Positions 30,834 through 43,475 of a stretch of 64,000 bases of DNA are shown piece after piece; position 1 is the first letter of the stretch, and each line of letters begins with the position of its first letter. The notes beneath the pieces are model-generated. The model was not told the origin of the DNA and searched no databases. It worked only from the letters and a program-made list of their open reading frames with translations. The translations under genes and the position numbers were made by a program. The DNA comes from Alviniconcha marisindica (Eukaryota; Mollusca; Gastropoda; Provannidae), in NCBI GenBank assembly GCA_018857735.1, contig JABMCL010002470.1, forward strand, positions 835,001-899,000, read 5' to 3'.

Positions 30834-32090
30834 ATTTCTGGCCCCGTTTGTTAAAAATCAGTGTTTGAAAGTCACTGTAAGGCAACCGTGAATACTGCCT
30901 TTATGTTCCATGAAGTCAGTACCACTACCAGTGACATGAACAAGGCCAGATTGTGGCAAATGTATCAGATAAGTCAGGGGCAAACCTTTTTCCGCTCTTT
31001 ATTGATAAAGAGCCAACCTGGCTGCAACCAGAGGAGCTCAGATCTGAGGCCCAAAAGTACTTCTTTTGTATGAATATTAACGGATAAAAATATTTGCACT
31101 TTTTAATATTTTTGATGTACATTTTTAGACCAACTTGCGTTTCACTTCGTTTCCTCCTTACCGACCGTGTCTAGTGTGCTGACAAGGCCACTCAGTTAGG
31201 AGACAACTTATGGTAGCTTTTGACAGACAGACATCAGCCTTTTTGAGCACGCTGATCCTGAATATTGAGAGTTTATGTTCCATGTCACACATAACGATGG
31301 GTTGAACCCAGGTCATGTCAAAGAACAAGAGAAAAGCAGACAACAGACCTTTCGCCTGGAACCTGTTTCGTATACTTTGTACCTGTTCTTTCCCATCCCC
31401 TGTCCATTTTTCTTTTTCATGTCTGTATGTTGTCATTATTGTCATATGTTATATTTGCCCTTCAGAACAGCTTTTTCATTTAGCATTATTTCAATTAATT
31501 ATTCCAACGCTTTTACTGGTTTTAAACATTGTCAACCTTTCTTTCTTCATATATTGATACACGGTGTACATGGTTTGTATCTGAGAACATGTCTGTCGAA
31601 AAAGTATGCATGTTTTTGTTTGTCTCATTCAGTTCATCTTAAAAGTCAATTGGAATTATGTGCAGTATCAGCTGTGTAAGCATCAAAATCAGGACTTATA
31701 TTTTTTCTCTCTCACTTTTCTTCTATATTAGCTTACAGTAGGAACATCATGGTTATTAGGAAAGTTTTTGCAGATTTGGATTTTAAACCTGCAGAAACGT
31801 TGTTCATAGCTGTAACATTTGCTGAAACTTTGTTTGTTTGGTTCAGTTATAAAAAGTTGTTAACTAAAATGAATTTGGTGGCCTTATATTTTCTTTGCAA
31901 CTGCTGAAGACAGAAAATGCATCTGTTGTAATAATAATAATAAAAATAATAAATCCCAGTTCAAACTAAATGTGTTCTGTGCTTCATATTTGTCAAATTG
32001 AGTGTGTTTCTACACTTTATTACATTCTTACCACTGTCTTGCATTGAGTATGCAGTAATATGTCACACTGAACTATGTTCACATGACTGG

Positions 32091-32096
32091 AATAAA
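32091..32096 (+). promoter_or_regulatory. Candidate distal poly(A) signal of the integrin gene
   Basis: AATAAA followed by AT-rich sequence. Chosen only because it is the last strong hexamer before the DNA changes character. Confidence 0.25.
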
Positions 32097-32105
32097 AATC
32101 AAACA

Positions 32106-33579
32106 ATTCACACAACTTTTTTCCTTCATTTTACTGAAAGTTAAGCTACTTAATTTTCTCTTGGCCAAACATCTTTACAAATGACGAACCAGTTCATAAA
32201 TTATTACACACACAAAAGACAAGAAGCTACATAAAGTAAAAAGGCTTTTGCGTCTGATTTGTTTTTTTATAGTTACACTAAAAACAGGAATGATAACAGC
32301 TCACCAGTTTTACACTCCACAGAGGCATCTTGCTATAATATATATATATATATATAAACATGTGTAATACAAAGAACATCAGTGACATAAATATTGATGC
32401 AAATAATCAAAGACACACATAAATCACCTTTTACACTGTATCAGCAAACCAACAGTGATGACAGACCTAAAAGGCCTACCCTCACAGGTTAAAGGAACTA
32501 GCCCTCTCAATACATTTTATTCATGAAGGCTGGCCTTTTTCCAACAAATAGAAGAGATGAAAAGGGAAAATCAAGGTTTTAAAATGCCCCATTGGTCCTA
32601 CTGTCAATTTACAATCTAACAAGCATCAGCTCATCTCAACCTGTGGACAATGGAAGAAGAAACTGCTTTCACTGAGGATAAAAAGGCAAATTACTGCCAA
32701 TTTGGAACACCAGTGGATGTTGTGGGACTGATCTGATCACAGCTGCAAGAATAGAAACAAAAGAAGGGATGTGTTTCACAGCAAATTGCCCACACTCCGA
32801 GCATTGCTTTCTAGCACCTTCTTCCAAACTCTGCCAGATTTAGCTTCGCCACTGGAGGGGCACTCTTTATCTCCGCGCAGCTGTCCACCGATGCGGTCAG
32901 CGCCCTCTGAAAGGTTCGGGTACTGATGAGACTGGAAGCAACCTAGCGCCCAAGCACACACATAAACATGAGATGCATCCACCCCCGGTTTTTTAAAACG
33001 TTCCATCTCAAACGATTTTGGTTTTATTTGAGCTGGCGTAAGCAACATGGTCAGTTATAAAACAAACGTCTGATATAATTTGAGTTGTTTGTAACAAACT
33101 TACTACTGTTTGAGCACCAACAAAAAACTGCTCGTTAGCTGACAGTTTTCTGGACCCTATGGCATAACTAAATACAGCAGTGGTTGAAGGAAGGATGTCG
33201 TAAACCAGTGCTTGGAGTTTGCAAATTGCCCTGCAAAGATTTGGGCAAGGACAGCCTGCTGTTTTCATATTAAGAACCAAATAATTATGACCAAAGACAT
33301 CCTTCACGGAGTCAGTGAAGCTTTGTTAAAAATGGTCTAAAGCACCAGTGTTGCAGAAGAATCAAAAGACCATTTGAAAACAAAATCTTTGATTTTAAGT
33401 TAAGTCTGACCCCTCTACCAGTTGGATAAAACTTGTTTTGAGAAGACAAATTCCTCTAAAACCACTATAGTACCCTAACCTCAAGTGCCAGCCAAGAGTG
33501 ATGCAAATGACATTTGACCATCCCAGAAGCGATAAAAATACATGCCTTACACTTTCAACTATCACACAACCCTGTAATT
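32106..33579. other. Intergenic, no supported gene
   Basis: TA run at 32338-32356. A slightly GC-richer minus-strand frame at 33048-32776 has no family signature. 32500-32590 and 33385-33470 resemble 51660-51770 and 52060-52140, so parts are dispersed repeat. Confidence 0.4.
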
Positions 33580-33660
33580 GATTGACTGATGATCACTTAT
33601 ATAGCGCTATTCTCCGCTCTCTTGAGCAGACTCACTGCGCTCGCATGTGGTTCTACGTGA
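33580..33660 (+). mobile_element. 'tatagcgct' dispersed-repeat fragment
   Basis: 'cttatatagcgctattctcc' and 'actcactgcgctcgcatg' match the modules at 16125-16170. Confidence 0.6.
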
Positions 33661-33814
33661 GTGACAAGCTTTTTATAGCGCATATTTTTAATATCCACCG
33701 AAGTGTACTTACAGCGCTGGCATGGCTGGTGCCACATGAAACTGCAGCCATCTCGGCGCAAGTTCTGTGTACACCATACAACCATGTGTTATGTCGGTCA
33801 GCTAAGTTTAATGC

Positions 33815-34045
33815 TGGCTCTAAAAACAGATTTGAGATGCACCATGTTCAAGATCTTCAAGGAAAAACTAAGTCGGGAGGTAATTTTTCTCCGAGAGAAT
33901 AGTGTCTGACTAGAATAGCTTGCCAGAGCCAGTATAACACATATTCAAGATCCTTGCAGAAAAACAAAGCCAGGAAAGAATTTTGCTCTGACGGAATTGT
34001 GTCTGACTAGAATAGTTTCCCAGAGTCAGTCATGGCTGCAGATAA
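33815..34045. repeat. Two-copy tandem duplication of about 118 bp
   Basis: 'ttcaagatc...gaaaaac...gtgtctgactagaatag...cagagccagt' occurs twice with moderate divergence. Confidence 0.8.
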
Positions 34046-34280
34046 TGTATACTCTTTCAAAAAATGGAGACACTCACTCACTCACACTGGAAATTTGAAG
34101 ATTTGTATATATAAATATATGCCCCAAGCGGTTCTCACTCAGGCCACACATGCTTAACTGAAGTCTTTGATCCATGAACAATTGACTTTATATGCACATG
34201 TGATTCTTTCCAGCGTAAATGTTGACATTTCACTATGGGCCCAGAGGGGTTGCTGACCCCACTATAACTGCCAAGTGTCA

Positions 34281-34462
34281 GGTAGGTAGGTTGGTAGTGT
34301 TGCTTAATGTCCTCAGATGTCAGCTGACATATTAGGGACAAGCTTTAGACCAATGTCGAAGCATGGTTCAATATAGCTTTACGTCCATGGAAACCAGAAG
34401 GCTCGTTAGGACAGACAGCCCAGGATGGCCACCTCAACTCTCACACAGCTCCTGAACTATGT
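34281..34462 (-). mobile_element. Young 182-bp SINE, copy A
   Basis: On the minus strand it starts ACATAGTTCAGGAGCTGTG and ends in a (CTAC)n tail. It is flanked by a 9-bp target duplication, caagtgtca, at 34272-34280 and 34463-34471. Full-length relatives lie at 38040-38223 and 49887-50067. No tRNA-like boxes are obvious. Confidence 0.9.
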
Positions 34463-34830
34463 CAAGTGTCATGGTTCACTTGGCATTAAAATCAACAAGT
34501 GTTTATGTATATATATATATCAACCCACAGGGTTGTACAGGTAGACAATGGACAGCACTACTGTAGGGCCAGAAAAGGAAGGGGGGGGGGGGGGGGTAGA
34601 AATTACACATTTTGAAGCTGGATTCCCTGTGACGATAAAACAAATCTGAAGACAAACAATGAAACATAACAGTCAGATAAAGTTGGAAGAGGTGTCATTT
34701 TCCCACAGTGATGTCAACGAACAAAACCTATTATCAATACTGCCAACAACAACAAAAACAGAACAATTCTGAAATCAAGATTTCACAGGATCAACCAGAG
34801 GGCCAGCGTTCACCTTGGGTTTCCCTGCAC
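34463..34830. other. Intergenic, G homopolymer
   Basis: TA run near 34508 and a G run at 34581-34596; nothing else recognised. Confidence 0.5.
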
Positions 34831-35088
34831 AATCCTGCAATGATAAGTCAGCCAAAAACTAATCTAACAGAATGATAAGTCAACCAGAAACTAATACAAC
34901 AGAATGATGTCAACCAAAAACTAATACAACAGAATGATGTCAACCAAAAACTAATATAACAGAATGATAAGTCAACCAAAAACTAATACAACAGAATGAT
35001 GTCAACCAAAAACTAATACAACAGAATGATAAGTCAACTAAAAACTAATACAACAGAATGATGTCAACCAAAAACTAATATAACAGCA
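34831..35088. repeat. 30-33 bp tandem repeat
   Basis: 'aatgataagtcaaccaaaaa' plus 'ctaatacaacag', with a shorter variant lacking 'ataa', repeats about eight times. Confidence 0.92.
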
Positions 35089-35252
35089 TTATTTTTAGCT
35101 ATTTCTTTCAATTTCAAGGTAAACACCTGAATACAATTGTTTTCATTTCATTCATTGTTGTCATGGTATCACCCTTGACACATCCTAGGAGCATTACTTA
35201 TTAACAATAAACATTGATAAATTTGTTATTCAGCTTGAAGGAATAGCATATA

Positions 35253-36085
35253 CCTTTCATGAAGACAGGTAGTATTTGTTGTAATGTCCTGTGCCACCCC
35301 AAGAACAATCACTCTCTCACTAGTCCCTTTCATGAAGACAGGTAGCATTTGTTGTAAAGACAGGTAGCATTTGTTGTAATGTCCTGTGCCACCCCAAGAA
35401 CAATCACTCTCTCACTAGTCCCTTTCATGAAGACAGGTAGCATTTGTTGTAAAGACAGGTAGCATTTGTTGTATTGTCCTGTGCCACCCCAAGAACAATC
35501 ACTCTCTCACTAGTCCCTTTCATGAAGACAGGTAGCATTTGTTGTAAAGACAGGTAGCATTTGTTGTAATGTCCTGTGCCACCCCAAGAACAATCACTCT
35601 CTCACTAGTCCCTTTCATGAAGACAGGTAGCATTTGTTGTAAAGACAGGTAGCATTTGTTGTAATGTCCTGTGCCACCCCAAGAACAATCACTCTCTCAC
35701 TAGTCCCTTTCATGAAGACAGGTAGCATTTGTTGTAAAGACAGGTAGCATTTGTTGTAATGTCCTGTGCCACCCCAAGAACAATCACTCTCTCACTAGTC
35801 CCTTTCATGAAGACAGGTAGCATTTGTTGTAAAGACAGGTAGCATTTGTTGTAATGTCCTGTGCCACCCCAAGAACAATCACTCTCTCACTAGTCCCTTT
35901 CATGAAGACAGGTAGCATTTGTTGTAAAGACAGGTAGCATTTGTTGTAATGTCCTGTGCCACCCCAAGAACAATCACTCTCTCACTAGTCCCTTTCATGA
36001 AGACAGGTAGCATTTGTTGTAAAGACAGGTAGCATTTGTTGTAATGTCCTGTGCCACCCCAAGAACAATCACTCTCTCACTAGTC
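35253..36085. repeat. 95-bp tandem array, eight near-identical units plus a shorter founder
   Basis: Units start at 35326, 35421, 35516, 35611, 35706, 35801, 35896 and 35991 with exact 95-base spacing and almost no differences. Each contains 'agacaggtagcatttgttgta' (minus its last base) twice in tandem. The leading unit at 35253 is 73 bases and has that word once, so the internal duplication came first and the array expanded later. Confidence 0.97.
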
Positions 36086-36700
<615 letters not shown>

Positions 36701-38017
36701 TTTTTTGGGGTTTTTTTTGGTTTTTTGGTCACAGTCCTCTTCTTGTCAATATGCATGATGGTAACCCCTCCTGTCAGCACTTTGGGCATCCATGTTGATT
36801 TCAAGAACCACAATCTGGCCAGGGCCCTCTGTGTGGTATACCACTGAGGCTCACTAACAATAACAGACTGAAGTGCAATGTACTCTATAGTCATCATCCA
36901 GTCTTGACACATGGAGGTTGGGTCAAAATACATGAAACAAGAAACTTTCAGCCATTTTGATTTTCACAGATGCTGCACTACACTTGATCTAAACTTCATG
37001 TGATGTGGACAGCTTCTAAAAAATAAGAGGAAGAATTAATAGTTATTTTTAGTTATTTTTATTTTTTTTTTTTTTTTTTTATAGTTCATTTAGCAAGTCT
37101 CGGTCTCTGTAATACTCTCGTTGTTTTTGTGTTTTGTTTTTTAAGTTCATTTAGCAAGTCTCAATCCCTGTAACATCCTTTGTTTCACATACAAGTTATT
37201 CTTTGATGTAACTGATATCCAAACTAGAAACAGTATCTTCTGACTATAAAATATTCATAATTCCACAGTTTTTATAAACTGGTGACAACCAGACTTCCCT
37301 TTCATACAAGTTTTCTTTGATGTAATCTGTATCCACACTAGAAACAGGTTCCTCTGACTTGATGAAATATTTATCATTCCACCATTTTCATAAGCTGCGG
37401 TGGCCAGACTTTCCTTTTGCTGGTCTTTTTCTTCTTCTCAATCACCATGACACCCACAGTCCATGTGTCTGCAAGATGAATGGACTTTTGCTGGTCAATA
37501 TCTCTCGCCCCACCTTGTCCACAGGCTCAGTGAAGTCAGCGTTACACCATGGTACTATGTATCCAGCAATATCCTCCTATGTCCCTCTTAGATCATCCAC
37601 AATCTGAGTGAAGTCCGCATTCCACCATGGTACTGTCTATTAGCTTTACACAATGACATTGTCTACCCAGCAATATTCTCCACTGCCCCTCTTACAATGT
37701 AAGAGGGGCAATGGAAAATATTGTTGGATAGACTAAGTAAGTTACACTGCCCACAATCTCGGTGAAATTAGTGTGTGTACGCACGATCACACTGACTGCC
37801 AGCATCTCCTTCCATACCTTCATTATCCGCAACCTTAACGAAGTCATCTTCATTCTTCTTTTCTTTTACATTGCTTAACATCCACAGAAGCCACAGACAG
37901 CTTATTGGGGATGGAGGAGAGGGGGGTGGAGGGTGGGGCACCTATGAGTAGCTCATCCCTGCACTCTGACCCGTAAAGACCGAAGAGATCATCACCCACC
38001 ACCAGGACAATAAATGG
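36701..38017. repeat. Old degenerate satellite-like DNA
   Basis: Diverged words such as 'gtcaatatctc', 'cacaatctgagtgaagtc' and 'caccatggtactat' recur at irregular spacing and also appear beyond 38.7 kb. 37080-37400 holds a two-copy tandem segment of about 120 bases ('acaagtt.tctttgatgtaa'). 37660-37735 is an inverted pair around 'cccctcttacaatgtaagagggg'. 37860-37960 has a SINE-tail piece. Confidence 0.55.
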
Positions 38018-38449
38018 TAACCCCTTCACTGCCATGATGACATAGTTCAGGAGCTGTGTGAGAGTCGAGGTGTCCGTCCTGGGCGGTCCGTCCTAACGAG
38101 CCTTCTGGTTTCCGTGGACGTAAAGATATACTGAACCATGCTTCGGCGTTGGTTTCAGCTTGTCCCTAATATTTCAACTGACATCTGAGGACATTAAGCA
38201 TCACTACCTACCTACCTACCTTCCTGCCATGATGTCACTTGAAAATGACCAATCAAAGTGCAAAATTTGAAACCTTTAACTTTTTGTTTTTGTTTGTTTT
38301 TTGCACTGGCATGTGAAAGGATTTTCATCGAAATACATCGCATTGAAAGTAGATGGTCATAGTATAGGAGTGGTAAATATACTGTTTGCAGGTGCATCCG
38401 TGCAACTTTCAGCCCGGAAATTTTGCAGGCTGGGGCAGTGAAGGGATTA
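38018..38449. mobile_element. Second copy of the 16-bp-TIR MITE, interrupted by a SINE
   Basis: Starts TAACCCCTTCACTGCC and ends GGCAGTGAAGGGATTA; about 237 bases without the insertion and its duplication, aligned with 4770-4998. The SINE at 38040-38223 lies after base 22. Confidence 0.85.
38040..38223 (+). mobile_element. Young 184-bp SINE, copy B, nested in a MITE
   Basis: Starts 'acatagttcaggagctgtg', ends with (CTAC)n. The 11-bp target duplication ctgccatgatg lies at 38029-38039 and 38224-38234 and is part of the interrupted MITE, so the insertion is unambiguous. Confidence 0.95.
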
Positions 38450-38830
38450 AGGAGATGGAGACCCTGCCAGTGTTCAACAAACTGCTCTTTCAACAGCTGT
38501 GTGGAACAGTCATCTTTATAATAAAGTTCACCCTGACGTAACCATCATGGTTGACTGGGCATAAAAAACAAACGTCCTTCCCTCCCTCTTGCTGTATTTG
38601 CTGCCCCTTTTCCCCCGTTTCACAGTCACCATTGACCACAACCTCATGAAGGTATCACCACGTCCTCCTCCCCTCTGCTTGACATCTCCTCTCACACCAT
38701 CATCAACCACACCACACCCTTGATGAAATCATCATGACACCCCCACCTCTCTGTCAATATTTCCTTCTGTTCCATCATCACCCAATATCTGAGCAACCTT
38801 GACCTCCTCTTCCTGTCACTATCTCTCACC
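38450..38830. other. Intergenic between MITE and 25-bp array
   Basis: 38528-38565 has the 'ggttgactgggcataaa' dispersed tail. The rest consists of diverged copies of 'catcatcaaccacacc' and 'ctctgtcaatatttccttc', the apparent ancestors of the arrays that follow. Confidence 0.5.
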
Positions 38831-40705
38831 AGCCTCAACCTCTTCCTGTCACCATCTCCTAACACTCTTCCTGTCATCCATCTCCCAACACTCTTCCTGT
38901 CACCGTCTCCTAACACTCTTCCTGTCACATCTCCTAACACTCTTCCTGTCATCATTTCCTACCGTAACACTCTTCCTGTCACTGTCTCCTAACACTCTTC
39001 CTGTCACCATCTCCTAACACTCTTCCTGTCACCATCTCCCAACACTCTTCCTGTCACTGTCTCCTAACACTCTTCCTGTCACTGTCTCCTAACACTCTTC
39101 CTGTCACTGTCTCTAACACTACCTGTCACATCTCCTAACACTCTTCCTGTCACTGTCTCCTAACACTCTTCCTGTCACTGTCTCCTAACACTCTTCCTGT
39201 CACTGTCCTACTCTCCTGTACACTCAACCTCTTCCTGTCACCGTCTCCTAACACTCTTCCTGTCACCGTCTCCTAACACTCTTCCTGTCACTCGTCTCCT
39301 ACATCTCCTGTCACGCTCCTAACCTCTTCCTGTCACTCTCCTAACACTCTTCCTGTCATCATCTCCTAACATTCGTACACCAACCTCTTCCTGTCATCAT
39401 CTCCTAACACTCTTCCTGTCACTATCTCCAACACTCTTCCTGTCACTGTCTCCTAACACTCTTCCTGTCACTGTCTCCTAACACTCTTCCTGTCACCATC
39501 TCCTAACACTCTTCCTGTCATCATCTCCTAACACTCTTCCTGTCACCTCTCCTAACCTCTTCCTGTCCCCCTCCTAACACTCTTCCTGTCACCATCTCCT
39601 AACACTCTTCCTGTCACCATCTCCTAACACTTTCCTGTCACCATCTCCTAACACTCTTCCTGTCATCATCTCCTAACACTCTTCCTGTCACATCTCCCAA
39701 CACTCTTCCTGTCACCGTCTCCTAACACTCTTCCTGTCACTGTCTCCTAACACTCTTCCTGTCACCGTCTCCTAACACTCTTCCTGTCACTGTCTCCGAA
39801 CACTCTTTTTGTCATCATCTCCTAACACTCTTCCTGTCACTGTCCCCTAACACTCTTCCTGTCATCATCTCCTAACAGTAACACTCTTCCTGTCACTGTC
39901 TCCTAACACTCTTCCTGTCACTGTCTCTCAACTCAACTCTTCGCACGTTCAACCTCTTCCTGTCACTGTCTCCTAACACGCTTCCTGTCACTGTCTCCTA
40001 ACACTCTTCCTGTCACTGTCTCCTAACACTCTTCCTGTCACTGTCTCCTAACACTCTTCCTGTCACTGTCTCTCACTAACCTCAACCTCTTCCTGTCACT
40101 GTCTCCTAACACTCTTCCTGTCATCATCTCTCACTAACACTCTTCCTGTCACTGTCTCCTAACACTCTTCCTGTCACTGTCTCCGAACACTCTTCCTGTC
40201 ACTGTCTCCAACACTCTTCCTGTCACTGTCTCCTGAACACTCTTCCTGTCACTCATCTCCTAACATTCTTATGTCACTGTCTCCTAACACTCTTCCTGTC
40301 ACTGTCTCCAACACTCTTCCTGTCACATCTCCTAACACTCTTCCTGTCACTGTCTCCGAACACTCTTCCTGTCACATCTCCTAACATCTCTTCCTGTCAC
40401 CATCTCCTAACACTCTTCCTGTCACTGTCTCCTAACACTCTTCCTGTCACCATCTCCTAACACTCTTCCTGTCACCGTTCCTAACACTCTTCCTGTACGT
40501 CTCCTAACACTCTTCCTGTCACGTCTCCTAACACTCTTCCTGTCACCGTCTCCTAACACTCTTCCTGCACCGTCTCCTAACACTCTTCCTGTCACCGTCT
40601 CCTAACACTCTTCCTGTCACCGTCTCCTAACACTCTTCCTGTCTCCTAACACTCTTCCTGTCACGTCTCCTAACACTCTTCCTGTCACTGTCTCCTGACA
40701 AGTAA
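38831..40705. repeat. 25-bp tandem array, about 70 copies
   Basis: Unit 'cctaacactcttcctgtcac' plus 'tgtct', with C/T variation at two positions and scattered short deletions. Divergence is low except in a few patches (39205-39345, 39930-39960). Confidence 0.97.
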
Positions 40706-41880
40706 CACAGCACCGTCAGCCGCAATCTCATGCTGTATTGGTCCACAATCCCTCTGTAGTCCATCACACAAGCCCCCTCTCAGGCTGTCAGCATCTCCAG
40801 CACACCTTTATTGTTCATGACCTCAGTGAAGGCATTGTCACACTGACACCGTTGTCCACAGCCTTGATGTCATTATCACAGCATTCTGCCCTCCACAGTG
40901 TCAAATTTTATCATTCTGAAGACTCTGACACTTCTTTTTCTTAAAGTGCATTCTGGGTTATTTTCGCGTTTCCATAATCCATTGAACTGTGACATGGACT
41001 ACAGGATCTTTAACATGTGTATGCGATCTTTTTGCATGCATATATAATACATACAGGGGGCCTCAGTTTACAGACTCATCTGAAGGAGTTTTGTAAAGCC
41101 TACACAGAATCTGACTGGAGAAATCTCGAAGCAAGCGCAGTCTAGCATGTAATGGTCACGCACCCGGTCAACCACCCATGTAGTGACCACACTCGATCGT
41201 GCCTAACTTGGATTTTGAACTGCTCTCGCTCTGTTCCATCAATTCTCCTTCCATGTATCTCCTTCTATGTCACCATCGCCCACAACCTCCAAAACATCAT
41301 CACCACAACATCACGTCGTCCTCCTCATTGTCTGTCAATATCTCCTTCCATACCACCCTTATCGACAACCTTAAGGAAGTTGTCATTATCCCTCCCACCA
41401 CCACCACCACCACCACCGCAACTAACAGGTGTCAGTATTTACGACTGTACCACAATGATGTCATCAACACACCAACCTCCCTCTGTAAATTTCAACTTTA
41501 ATATTTCATTGTCCACAACTTCGATGCAGACCCCCTTCTCTGCCTGTCAATATTTCCTGCCATGCCATCACCAGCAACAACTTACACGCAATCACCATTA
41601 CACCAGGGTAGCCCCATCTGTCAACGTCTCCATTATAGTTGACAGCCTTCAGGCGGCAATGCTGACAGCCTCAATCATTTCTTATCACAACAGTGATGGC
41701 ATTAATGCTACCCTTCACCTGTCAATATCTCCATCAGTATTGACAACCTCAATCACTTCTTATTACACCATTTAGTGCATTGATGCTACCCCCATACCGT
41801 AAGTATTTCCATCGCTGTATCATTGTCAACAAGCTTAATCAGTTGCTGTCCAAATATTGAGGGCATTCTACACCCTGCCT
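40706..41880. repeat. Degenerate satellite with an inserted SINE-like element
   Basis: 40730-40900 and 41200-41880 contain diverged copies of a unit of about 95 bases, 'tgtcaatatctccttcca...catcattgtccacaacctc'. 40915-41150 is a minus-oriented copy of the 14230-14520 element. Confidence 0.6.
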
Positions 41881-43472
41881 GTCGACATCTCATATACCGT
41901 CACTGTTCACAACCTAAGCACAACCACCATAACATATCCACCCACCTCCATGCCTGTCTATATCTCCGTCTCCACCATCACTGTTCACAACCTAAGCAGT
42001 CACAGTTACATCCCCCCCACCCCACCCCCACAACCAACTGTCAATATTTCCCTCTCCAACATCACTGTTCACAACCTGAGTTCAGTCACCCCCCCCCCCC
42101 CCTCCAACTGTATATCCCTCTCCACCATCATTGTTCACAACCCGAGTTCAGCCCACACCCCCCCCCCCCCCCAACTGTCAGTATTTCTGCCTGTCAACAT
42201 CTCTTATACCATCACTGTTCACAACCTGAGTTCAGTCACCCCCCCACCCCCTCCACCAACTGTCAATATTTCTGCCTGTCAACGTCTCTTATATCATCAC
42301 TGTTCACAACCCGAGTTCAGTCACCCCCCCACCTCCAACTCCCACCAACTGTCATATTTCTGCCTGTCAATGTCTCTTATACCATCACTGTTCACAACCT
42401 GAGTTCAGTCTATCCCCCACCAACTGTCAGTATTTCTGCCTGTCAACGTCTCTTATACCATCATGTTCACAACCTGAGTTCAGTCCCCCCCCCCACCCCA
42501 ACTGTCAGTATTTCTGCCTGTCAACATCTCTTATACCATCACTGTTCACAACCTGAGTTCAGTCACCCCCCCCCAACCCCCCCCCCACCAACTGTCAGTA
42601 TTTCTGCCTGTCAACATCTCTTATACCATCACTGTTCACAACCTGAGTTCAGTCACAATCTCCACCCCACCCCCATCCCCAACCAACTGTCAACATTTCC
42701 CTCTCCACCATCACTGTTCACAACCTGAGTTCAGTCCCACCCACCACTGTCATATTTCCCTCTCTACCATCACTGTTCACAACCTGAGTTCAGTCACCCA
42801 CCCACCCAGGCACCTCCAACACCCACTGTCAATATTTCTGCCTGTCAACGTCTCTTATACCATCACTGTTCACAACCTGAGTTCAGTCACCCCCCCCCCT
42901 CCTCCAACTCAATTTCTGCCTGTCAACGTCTCTTATACCATCACTGTTCACAACCTGAGTTCAGTCACCCCCCCCCCCCCCCCAACTGTCAATATTTCTG
43001 CCTGTCAACGTCTCTTATACCATCACTGTTCACAACCTGAGTTCAGTCACCCCCCCCCCCCTCCACACACTGTCAATATTTCTGCCTGTCAACGTCTCTT
43101 ATACCATCACTGTTCACAACCTGAGTTCAGTCACCCACCCCCCCCCCCCCCAACTGTCAATATTTCTGCCTGTCAACGTCTCAACCCCCCCCCCCCCCCC
43201 CCCCCTTCAACCATCACTGTTCACAACCGAGTTCAGTCACCCCCCCCCCACACCCACACTCCTTTCGCCTCCCCATCACGTTCCTGATGCCGTACCGCCC
43301 CTCGTCCACACTTCAATTCTGAACCCTCACGTTGTTTCCATCACTGTTCACCACCCTGAGTTCCGTCACCCCCCTGGCCCGCTCCTCCTTCCTGTCAATA
43401 TATCTGCCTGTCAACGTCTCTTATACCATCACTGTTCACAACCTGAGTTCAGTCACCTCCCTCCCTCTCTGC
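41881..43472. repeat. 70-80 bp tandem array ending at the zinc-finger stop codon
   Basis: Unit 'tgtcaatatttctgcctgtc' plus 'aacgtctcttataccatcac' plus 'tgttcacaacctgagttcag' plus 'tcac' and a variable C run, about 20 copies. The last copy (from about 43395) passes through 'cctccctccctctctgcccg' into the coding exon. The plus-strand frame of 301 residues here (41823-42728) is an artefact of the stop-free unit. Confidence 0.93.
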
Positions 43473-43475
43473 CCG

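Larger units (their letters stand above)
28500..32105 (+). other. Probable 3' UTR and downstream DNA of the integrin gene
   Basis: No coding exon found. Candidate AATAAA hexamers occur at about 30463, 31931-31950 and 32091. The stretch holds a GT/GA run (28598-28648), a C run (30318-30332) and an inserted SINE (30500-30833). The true end of the transcript cannot be fixed. Confidence 0.5.

Noticed and set aside
32776..33048. Minus frame in slightly GC-richer DNA; an alternative frame reads QCSECGQF
   Set aside because: No full finger spacing, no family resemblance, and competing frames are equally open.
33597..33785. Minus frame with C-x2-C and H-x3-H that looks like a zinc finger
   Set aside because: Its second half is the 'tatagcgct' dispersed element; the spacing (17 residues between the Cys and His pairs) is wrong and the frame has no acceptor.
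35253..36085. CRISPR-like array of regular repeats
   Set aside because: Units are contiguous and fully identical with no unique spacers, in a eukaryotic intergenic region; it is a minisatellite.
41823..42728. A 301-codon plus-strand frame rich in Pro, Ser and His
   Set aside because: It is a reading of the stop-free 70-80 bp array; frame and repeat register drift with the C-run length, and no start context or splice sites fit.
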